Assembly: GCA_002633005.1 (NCBI GenBank)
Contig: NMRA01000056.1
Coordinates: 1,149,521 to 1,189,204, forward strand
DNA: 39,684 nt
DNA from: Phoronis australis
Taxonomy: Eukaryota > Phoronida > Phoronidae
Direction of reading: 5' to 3'
The translations under genes and the position numbers were made by a program. This document shows positions 31,095-39,684 of this stretch, one piece after another. Positions within the stretch are counted from its first letter, which is position 1; each line of letters opens with the position of its first letter. The notes beneath the pieces were generated by a model that did not search any database, was not told the DNA's origin, and worked only from the letters and a program-made list of their open reading frames with translations.

Positions 31095-31382
31095 GGAACT
31101 GGAGATTTTACGGTACTTTGTGGTAATGGTATACCAGATACCAGCATTTAAGTTTTATTTAGATTAGAGATATCATTTGTGGAAGATAAATCTAGGTTTC
31201 ATTGCGATACAACAGAAATGATTTCATGCGAGATGTTCAAATTCTGTTTTTCTAATGGACTAAAAAAATGACATGTTTATGTTCATCTCTTTGGTGCTCA
31301 AGTTTAGGAGTATGTGCCGTAAACACAAAACATTCGCGAGGCATTTGTATTGAGAAAACTTCACTATTGAACCGAAACAGAG

Positions 31383-31550
31383 AATTTTATCCAATATAAA
31401 TTCAACATTTGAGCCTCACCAACCAATCACTTCAGAGGCCGCCATTTTGCTACGTAATGTATGACTGTAAGGACGCCTAAGTCCCTCGCGGGGTTTTGCA
31501 AGGTCTTACGTGATCTTGCTTTTACGAGAGACTCTTGCGTCTACAGAACC
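31383..31550 (+). repeat. Dispersed repeat family 4, copy 1
   Basis: Shares with 34593-34770 the blocks gaatt-tatcc, attcaacatt, caccaaccaatca, ggccgccattttgct and, at the far end, tctacagaac. The GGCCGCCATTTTG block matches the known YY1 consensus. The last block also occurs in the right arm of the element at 3086-3222. Confidence 0.6.
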
Positions 31551-32044
31551 CATCCCAGTCAAACATGCTTTCTGAAACCATCTATGGAGGCCTGTATAAA
31601 ACAAAATTGAGCCAGCTCTAGGGATCTTCAAAAATCTGTGGTGGGCAGAAATTTCCGTGGGTAAGTAAAGATGACCCGTGACTGTTATATTGCAACAGTT
31701 GTGTCCACGCTGTTAACAAATCAATGATAGCAATCATACCAACAAACCAATCGATAGTGAGCAAAGTTCACAGCTGACTGCTAATAAAAAATCAACATCC
31801 ACTTATCAAATCATTGGACCGGATTCCTAAAAGTCACACTATAAACCAAGAGGTGACTATGGGAGTGGAGACACTGTGCATTGTACCATTGAGGCAACAC
31901 AAGAATCATTTGCTGTCAGCTGAGGAGAATGAGATTCAATATTGGTCAAGTATACACAACGTGAATGGGACGCATTGGTCAGTGTGAGATGACCAGTGTC
32001 CAGAATATTTACTCATCACAACTGACCATTACCAAGTGTTAATT

Positions 32045-32200
32045 GAGGTGACTTTTATATGTATCACAGAATACACAGTGTAGGGTAGTGCTGAACAGAC
32101 CCAAGTTGCTCTGAGGCAGATATGAGGTGAATTAATGTGTATCACAGAATATACAGTGTAGGGTAACTAGTGCTAAACAGACCCAAGCTGCTCATTGGCT
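32045..32200 (+). repeat. Tandem duplication, period 79 bp
   Basis: gaggtgacttttatatgtat (32045) recurs as gaggtgaattaatgtgtat (32124). Each is followed by cacagaata-acagtgtaggg and by aacagacccaag-tgctc. The second unit has a few extra bases (actagt). Two units only. Confidence 0.75.
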
Positions 32201-32525
32201 CATCGAGATACTGTAAGTGCTAATAGCAGAGATATTAGGATATAGTACAGTAAAATATCACAAATTTTGGACAGAAATAATTATTAAAATAGCGTCGCCT
32301 ACTCAGAGTAATGGACACCCTTGGACAGTGCCACATTTGAGAAACTCTTTTGCCAGAGTTACGTCTGTCCGAAGACCCTGTCATCAAAATCTTCATTTAG
32401 ACAAAGTGTGGTGCAGCAGGATCTTAAAGATTTCATCACTACCTCAGTGTAGTTTTACTCGCAATTCCAAGAATAAAAAGAACAAAAAATGTTAATTGTA
32501 AATGTTTTTCAATTAGTGCTAAATA

Positions 32526-32706
32526 AAGGTGCACGGGTGGAATTTCATTTTGTCAAACTTATCGACAAAAACAAACTCTTTACAAATTTCACTTCATTTC
32601 AGCACGCTTGGCTTTCTACACTCAACATCAAAAAAAAAATTTTACATTTCATATGTTACCAACCTTGGAAAAGTGAAAAAAAAATGCATTTTTGACAATT
32701 ATTTAG
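32526..32706 (+). repeat. Dispersed repeat family 3, copy d (diverged)
   Basis: The start ggtgcacgggtggaatttca aligns with ggtgcacaagtgaaatttca of copy a. The rest is only loosely similar, ending in gcatttttgacaattattt. Assignment is tentative. Confidence 0.35.
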
Positions 32707-33514
32707 TGCAACATCAAAGACTGTGACCTTGAATGAAATTCTGAAAATGACATGCACACCACCTGACCTATTTTATGGCAGTCAAGCCACAATGCAGACA
32801 GATTCATTTGAAAATTAAACTATATAAAGTGGCAGACCTCAATGAATTTTAATGAGCGAAGGCAAGGCAAAGAAATCATCCATGACACATCTCATCAAGA
32901 TTCAAGGATACCTGTCAATAAGTTTGAAGTAAATTTAAAGATTCAATTGCTTTGATAATTTAGTCATTTTAGTTAACAAAGACAGCTATCTAATTCCCCA
33001 GCATGTTGCATCAATGCTATGAGGTTACACAATCAAAACTTCAACAAGCCAGGTAGATCTATAAACGACCATTCGAGTGTAAAAACGATATGCTGTGGAA
33101 GATATGCGCCACCTAACGCTTTTTTGTAATTTACTGCTGGAGTGTTGCCTAACTTGATAAACGAGAGCAAACTTCTGAAAGGTTGGGACTCAAATTCACC
33201 ACTGGGGCTCAAATGGTTAAAACGAACACCTGTCTTTGTGTACTATCGTACTATCGAGACACTCTCGTTGCTAGAAGAAGCTCTTTTCAACAACCAAATT
33301 GTATGTCAAAATTCCAAGGAAGTTAACAAAGCTTTGCAGAGTCATATTTACTTTCTAATAGGATTTTATATTTGTAAGTGAATGTGGCAAACCAATCTGA
33401 CGACAGAATACAAACAAAATAATGGACAGCAAATTTAAGAACAAATGATTCAAAAACGGAACATCAACAAATAAGAGTATGGTGCTATGTCGAGTAATTT
33501 AGGACTCAGAATGG

Positions 33515-33663
33515 TGGACAAGTGATGTTTTATATTTTCATTTTTTAATGAAAGATACTAATAACACAGCAACCATCAGACAATGTTTTGAGAACTTGTT
33601 CATTCACAAAAATGATAAGATTTTAAAAAATGGAAAAGGCCAATTTTGGTAATTATTTTTGTC
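33515..33663 (+). repeat. Dispersed repeat family 3, copy c
   Basis: ggacaagtgatgttttatat, then cagacaatgttttgagaac, attcacaaaaatg, ggccaattttggtaat and atttttgtccc. Same order as copies a and b, somewhat shorter. Confidence 0.55.
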
Positions 33664-34509
33664 CCAAGAGATTTTTACCACAAACCAACTCGGGCTATAG
33701 CAATTTAATACATCCCCAGGAAAGATAAAGGAATGAATAGCTATTATTCAACGGCTGCGTATCGCATCATAATGTCATTGAGAGTTCACAATCTTTATGT
33801 CATCAAAAGTTCAAACCCAGACTTAAACAAATAAATGTATAGCTCAACAGAATTTCTTTGGATGTTTTGCTACCAATTCACACTTACAAATCCATCCCTA
33901 AGCCCATTTGAACACCATGTATATACCTGTCAAAGACAGTTAGTGAATCGCAACAGGAGAACCCAATTCTCATCATGTCTAATTGCCTAGACACAAAGAG
34001 GAACGCTATAACTCCTGGAAAAATCCCCTGTGGGATTGTATGAACAACCAGCATGTTTTGCTTAACAAAAATGTTTATTTTCGCCCAAGAGAAAAATAGA
34101 ACGTTCCCTAGACGTCTAAAAGCTCCAGACACACTCGAACACCCACCATCGAAGGCCTAGGCAAAGCAGCCATATATGACTAGCTTGGGAAAGAAGACAA
34201 AACATGTCACAAAACAGATGCAATCCAAGGCTACTGACCTATACAGTACAAGCCAATAGTATTCAGACAAAATGATGCAGAATTACCCCACCATGACGGT
34301 TGGACAGAAGCCAAATTCATCGCCAGAAAAATCTTCCCTCATGGCCGAGAATGTATGGGAACTTGGAAAGATAATACGGTGGCTAAACAGTATTTTGTCA
34401 TGCGCTGTATACTGTGTCCAGATGAGCTATTATTCCAGCGCAAGTTCAGAAGCAACTTTATCCCCGATCAGTAAAGCATCCACAAGAAGGACCTGGACAG
34501 TGTTCCACA

Positions 34510-34527
34510 CCCTCCCCCCTCCCCCCA
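34510..34527 (-). other. C-tract, G-rich on the minus strand
   Basis: CCCTCCCCCCTCCCCCC on the plus strand gives G-runs of six, six and three on the minus strand, enough guanines for a quadruplex. No gene is assigned nearby. Confidence 0.5.
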
Positions 34528-34592
34528 AGACATTAGCCACGAGAAATCTTCAATTCTGGAACAGATAAACTGCATTCTGTACTATAGTTAAT

Positions 34593-34770
34593 GAATTCTA
34601 TCCCGAAATTCAACATTCTAAACTCACTAACCAATCAATCCAGACGCCGCCATTTTACTAATAACATCTCGAGCACACTCGCGAAACACTTGCTTTTCAC
34701 TCGCATGATTTTGCGCGTTCCTCTACAATATTGCTTTTCTCGCTCGCAAGAAACTTGGTCTACAGAACGC
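34593..34770 (+). repeat. Dispersed repeat family 4, copy 2
   Basis: gaattctatccc, attcaacatt, cactaaccaatca, gacgccgccatttta and, at the end, tctacagaacgc, in the same order as 31383-31550. Contains cttttctcgctcgcaagaa before the last block. Confidence 0.6.
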
Positions 34771-37700
34771 TACACTGCCACTGATATCAAGGCAACATTG
34801 ATATGAAGAAAGTGGATGTTTGGCCCAATAGGAAAGTGTCCATACCAATCGAGCAGTGCAAGCACACAACACCGCAGCTAATTATTTCCTCCTATTGCAT
34901 TTAGGCTGGCACTTGGGCCTAATCATCTTGCAGCAGGGTCAACTGACCGTGTGGACACAACTTACAAGCAGATTTCCTCCGCTAATACAACTTCATCATT
35001 ACTGGTCCACCTGATGCTTGCTTCAGAGAAGGAGAAACCAGACCTGGCCAAGACGACATACAGTGCAAAATGAGGAAAATGGACTCAATAAAATGTTCTG
35101 TTTTGTTGATGTATCAGAGGAAGGAGAATGTCTTGGAACGTTTTTCAAAATCGCGTTTCAATACCAAGTTTTAACTAAACGAAGTTGCTTTTTAAATTAG
35201 AGATTCCGGGCTGTAGACCTGAGCCACACGACTCATGGCAATAAGTTATGATTTGTAGTGCTGCTCAACCAACATAAGTGAGCTTAAAATCTATGCGCGT
35301 CACATTTCGCAAAATAATAAAATCAATAATACAATGTGAAAGGACAGACCACACTAATGAGTAGACCTACATGTACACAGCAAACTGCTCTATTCAACGT
35401 GAAGATTCCAGGATAATCCCCACCTTACATAGACAACAACATTGTTGCCAGAAAGAAGCAATTAATCTCACTAAATCAACACTCAAACTCATACTAAACT
35501 GTTTAATTTACAAAACCACAATTGTATTTACAGTCATCCTTATTCCACCACTGTTATTCCTACAAACAAGGGTTGCAACATAATTTTGTTATCCGCTCAG
35601 ACAAATCGTGTTAATGCGAATCTCTGGGGAAGAAGACAGAGTTTAACAATAGTTATCTACACAACAGATCGATCTTAACTTACTGTAGTGGGAGTAATTC
35701 GTGCATAACATTAAAGCTTGCTTACTTGGCTTATACGGTATCCCACTAGAAGGAAATGTCATGGAACAACTGACAGTTTTTATGATGCCGAATTGATAAT
35801 CAAAACAAATCCGGGCAAAATTTTCTTGAAACTCAGTGCAGTGTTATAATCTTTGATAACTTGATGTTCCTATATTTTTTTACCACACTGAATTAGCATT
35901 CCAAATAGAGTTACTTGATAACTCCAACAGGATTCACCACCGCTATCTTGAGTTATTCCAGTTTGAAGGAAACTTCATGTTGTTTCAGACACCGTTCATT
36001 TTTATGTTCTCAAGACCAAGCAGTCCTGTCCAGCAATTCACTTTGCCTTCCAACAGGTCAAAGGTCAAACTAAACTAAGTTTTGAAATGGACAATTTTGA
36101 GGACTTTTTGTTTTAAGAAAGCTTGTCATTATTTATCACACATGTTCTTGACGACTGGGAAGTTCCGTTCGTTAATTATGCCGTCTTACCACATACAATC
36201 TTCATAACAAAGAGTGGTATAATGCCTAGACACCTGGAAGCCAAATACAATATTCCTGGTACACGGTTATTGGATTTCTGCCATCTTATCACTCCAGACA
36301 TTTACCGGTCACAATAGTTTCGCAACTTCAAACAAACGATTACTTCAACAATAGTAGAAGAACACAGGAATACTCTGAGGTTATCGTTTATGTTTGTATT
36401 TTGGTCCATGCACCTACATCCGACTGGATTTATCAAAGAAACCACAACCACAGAAGATAGAAGTTGTTTTTCTTTCATCATCAAATAAAATATTAACCTT
36501 TCTTGATAAGAAATGACAGGTACACCTAAATATTATATACGATCAAACGTCACAGAGTTTTCCACTTCATCCCAGTACCAGCCAATTTTCATTTTCTCTG
36601 ATACAAAAATAATGATGTTAAAATTGTAGGTCTTACATAAAAGTTTGAAAATTTGGCAATACATTATGTCAAGTCTTTAAAGGTGAGATAATAAAAAGAA
36701 TCACTCAGTTGAGGCATGGCTCAAACAGGAACTTTAGCTTTAAAGTGTCTGAACTGTCCATCTTGTGTTTAACACCAGTACACATATAGCGACTGTGTTA
36801 TTTCACAACCAATTTCAAACTGGTTTTTTGGTTGTTCTTTCTTCGATAACACACGTAGTGAATGAGACTGGAACAATTGTGAATATAGTATACCCTCATT
36901 ATGAGAACCAGACAATCACTGAATATGGAGTCCATTATTCAGTGAATGAAGCTGCTTCGCCAGGCATTGCCATTTGATCGACCAGTGCCACTCTGAATTC
37001 CGTTGTCACCGGAAATAAGCTTACACATAAATAGACGTTCAATGAAACACTTGTTTATAGAAAACAGTAGAGTTCAGTAAAAGTGTCTTGTTCGTTAATG
37101 ATTAACTTTTGTAACTTAAGACCTCATTGTTAATTAGTTTGGATGAATCTTATATTTATGACAATAACCTATCTTATCAGTGCTAGGTCAAAGCTAGGTG
37201 GGTATTTGTTCAAGGGTTTTAATTTATATCTTAACTCAATAATATTAAGTAATTTGGAACAAAACAAATCACTGAAATAAATGATACTGACAAATACTGA
37301 CGTATCTTCCATGTGAAGCGAAAAGTGACGCATACACAAGTGTGGTCAGGAAACTTATTACCCTCGACACTGGAACTCATTTCGCCACAAGACAGTGTAA
37401 AGTTAACTAAGGGTGAAATGAAGTATTGAAGGTGCATTAGACCAAATGGCTTGCAACTGTGATTTTGCTTTCTGTTGGTCACAAAGTCTGATTATGTTAC
37501 GAATGTAAATTGGGTAAATTTTCAAGCAGGATCTGGCCATTATCTTTCATACTCATCTAAGCACTTGAAAGTCATCATTCAAAAAAATAAAGACCAACTT
37601 CTGATAAGGATATGGATAAGTCCTCTTTCAACTCTTATGATTTAAAATTAAATGCCAACACAAAAAAACGACAATCGCCATACCTTTTTGTCACAGACAG

Positions 37701-38596
37701 CAATATACCTCTAACCGTAGTAGCCTAACATAATCCACACATGAGACAGTTCACCAAGTTCAAGTTTTCGTCCTCAGCGAGTGTTTACTCAACGAGAATT
37801 AAGCTATTACACGCGAAAACATCTCTAATGACGACAATAACTGTGGCCTAAAACACACTGATGTACTTTCTAACTCACCTTATTTGAATTCACGAAGCAA
37901 TAATCCAGCAAAAGTTCACAGAAATGGAAATTTGTGACATAATTTATCCTGGCGATAAACACAGATTTAGATGCACGGCCATCTTTTAGGTCACGTGACT
38001 TGTACGACATTTGAATGTGCACTGCTCGCCAGGTGCCGTTAATTACAGGTGAATCCTGTTTGGCCTGTATGCCAGTGCGACCAATGAGCTATATACATAG
38101 TTATACTTATCTCATTGAGTGCGACCGTCGGGCTCCAAACTGGCAGTCGATTGACCTAAACATTTTCAAGGAAAATTTAAATACGCTTATATCTCAATGT
38201 TTGGTAGAATTTCTTGATAAGATAAAACTAATAATCTGAATTTAATTAGAGTTCCAAAATCAGTGAAACCGCTATATTCAAAAAAGCTCGAGACTTAAGT
38301 TTACGGTAATCTAAAACATAGAGTAAGCCCACAATATGTCTCTCAGCCAAGGACTGTCTATTCTGAATAGCTAGTGTTTTGGTAAAAATTGTTTGATTAT
38401 AATTAATTAATTAGTTAAATAGTTAGTCCCTCTCGTACGTCACTGAATTACACCGTGATCAGTTGTTCACCATGACAAGGAAAAATTGTGCGCCGCTTTT
38501 TGTGCGTATTTAGAAAATCAAACAAGTTACCTCAACTAGGCGCCACTTAATTGAATCCTAGTTCAAAGATACGTACTTGAGAAAAAATTGCCAAAA
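34771..38596. other. Non-coding stretch, nothing recognised apart from a hairpin
   Basis: About 3.8 kb, AT-rich. The only structured item is the inverted repeat at 36916-36945. Short frames (for example 36123-36317 plus, 37231-37482 minus) have no family character. Confidence 0.45.
36916..36945. repeat. 30-bp near-palindrome, possibly a diverged hairpin repeat
   Basis: TCACTGAATATGGA pairs with TCCATTATTCAGTGA with one extra base. It is preceded by gagaaccag, and cactgaata also occurs in the loop of the hairpin repeat at 8435-8490, so it may be a fourth, rearranged copy. Confidence 0.5.
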
Positions 38597-38960
38597 TTTG
38601 GCCACAGTTCGGAACATCATTTCTCATGGCTGATCAGATTCAAATCAACTTACTTTCAGATATTAGATACTGGTCATCGATTCTCCCGTTAAGAATTACT
38701 CCACTTTCGCATGGGGGACTATAAAAAATATGACTTATCAGTGGCGGATCCAGGATTTTGAGTTAGGGGGGTTGGGAGGGGGCAGGGCAGAGCCGNAAAA
38801 TCAAAAAATTGTATAAAACTAAAGCAGACTGATAATTTAGAAAAATGTAACAGAGTTTATTCTTATATCAAATGAAAGTTGGTCATATTATTGATATTAC
38901 TGTTTTACTATCGATACACCTTTCTTTTTTGTTAATTTTTAGCAAAAAGTCATGGTCACT
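38597..38960 (+). repeat. Dispersed repeat family 2, copy 2, interrupted
   Basis: Matches 26747-27060 in two parts, 38597-38738 and about 38829-38960. The intervening ~90 bases start CAGTGGCGGATCCAGG and are absent from copy 1, as expected of a later insertion. Confidence 0.6.
38739..38828 (+). mobile_element. hAT-like terminus fragment inside an older repeat
   Basis: Starts CAGTGGCGGATCCAGGATTT, a form typical of hAT-type transposon ends, followed by G-runs (GGGGGG, GGG, GGGGG, GGG between 38766 and 38786) that could form a quadruplex. The single N is at 38796. The opposite inverted terminus is not present next to it, so this may be a deleted or solo end. Confidence 0.45.
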
Positions 38961-39550
38961 CTACAGTCTTTCTACTTTCAGTAAATATGTAGCCCACTTT
39001 TATTAAGTTAAAATCCCGATCCATAATTTTCTTAATACACATACTTGTGGATAAGGTTTTACACAATCGGTTCTGACCTGTCCGATAAGGTGTTGCGGCA
39101 TTTTTTTCAAAAAGAAAAAGTCTCATGCCGCATTTTGAAATCTGGCAGCTACAAATGAAGGTGCATTTCAACAGTGATACCCAAACATTTTATCTTTTTT
39201 TCGAAATGGATTAGAAGCTGACGTCCTTCGTGTAAATGAGTTTTTTTCATTTTTGACATCATAATCATCCTCACTGTCCACACCGAAATCGTGTAACAAA
39301 TGTTAACATTTAAAGAATTCTAAACCAATCACAAGGGTGGCAATCTAAGCCTACCCATGTGTTTCAAATGACTTGCTAGAGAGCGGATGGGACTCACGTC
39401 CAAGGAGATTCCGCCGCGAGTATGGTGAAGTTTCATGTGGTGAACGGTTTCGCGGAGAGAAAGGGTAAGTGTTCCTCTTAGTCTTGTGTATCTGGTACTG
39501 TTTAAAGCGTTATAACATTTGGTACCAAATTGCGTATTCGAAACTGTTGG
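38961..39550. other. Non-coding stretch between repeats
   Basis: AT-rich to about 39300, then less so. An open frame on the minus strand (39329-39679) runs into the hAT-like MITE and shows no recognised domain. Confidence 0.4.
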
Positions 39551-39684
39551 CAGAGGCGGATTTAGAGAGGTGGGGCGAGGCTCCCTAAAATTATTCCAGA
39601 TTCCATTTAGCAGTTGGGGAGTGCGAATGTCTGACGGGCAAAATCCTGGCCAATATTCTGCCCTGCCACACAAACTCAAAATCC
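39551..39684 (+). mobile_element. hAT-like MITE cut by the right edge of the window
   Basis: Starts CAGAGGCGGATTTAGAGAGG. The last bases of the window (ctgccctgcc, aactcaaaatcc) are the reverse complement of ggattttgagtt and ggcagggcag seen in 38752-38790. The missing bases beyond 39684 are therefore predicted to be the inverted terminus. A minus-strand open frame covers part of it but looks incidental. Confidence 0.45.

Noticed and set aside
34272-34568. 98-codon plus-strand open frame
   Set aside because: Its end runs through a low-complexity C-tract and it has no recognised domain.
36123-36317. 64-codon plus-strand open frame with a fairly protein-like composition
   Set aside because: No family resemblance, no splice sites or initiation context to support it.
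1-39684. tRNA, rRNA, CRISPR array or autonomous transposase/reverse transcriptase
   Set aside because: No TTCRANTC-type arm with a matching cloverleaf, no regular repeat-spacer array and no long polymerase or transposase frame was found.

Overview
This is a 39.7 kb piece of animal (metazoan) genomic DNA, AT-rich, with spliceosomal introns and many short interspersed repeats. One N at 38796 points to a draft assembly. The gene content and the many short non-autonomous DNA elements fit an invertebrate, plausibly marine (non-vertebrate deuterostome or lophotrochozoan). The sequence alone does not settle the phylum.

The one clear gene is on the minus strand. It is the N-terminal half of an Erbin/LRRC7 (densin)-type LAP scaffold protein. 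Eleven coding exons between 15555 and 2022 join through ten GT-AG introns, and every phase matches, into one open frame of 463 codons. The protein starts with a short CxC segment (candidate palmitoylation site), continues through a regular array of about 16-17 leucine-rich repeats of 23 residues, and ends in the LAP-specific region (LAPSD) and a conserved [10 protein letters not shown]-type motif. The C-terminal half, with the PDZ domain expected from the family, lies past position 1. A splice acceptor just upstream of the start codon shows that the 5' leader comes from an exon further right. I could not prove which one; a CpG-richer patch at 25.55-26.01 kb is the best candidate promoter or leader.

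Layout: 1-2021 is a partial intron. 2022-15567 holds the exons, with introns of about 0.29 to 2.5 kb carrying palindromic MITE-like elements (3086-3222, 12156-12567, 14583-14846), a 13-bp minisatellite (3953-4097) and small hairpin repeats. 15568-39684 has no recognisable conserved gene. It contains one unexplained 179-codon ORF (15742-16281), a terminal-inverted-repeat element (17112-17626), a degenerate tandem array (about 18771-19400), the CpG-richer patch, and at least four families of dispersed repeats, several present in more than one copy here. hAT-like termini occur near the right edge.

The gene's expected role is basolateral or postsynaptic scaffolding: LRRs and acyl groups hold it at the membrane and the PDZ domain binds partners. 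I found no CRISPR, tRNA, rRNA or clear autonomous transposon, and nothing that amounts to a new multi-gene system. The most notable unexplained items are the repeat families, the orphan ORF and the possible divergent promoter.
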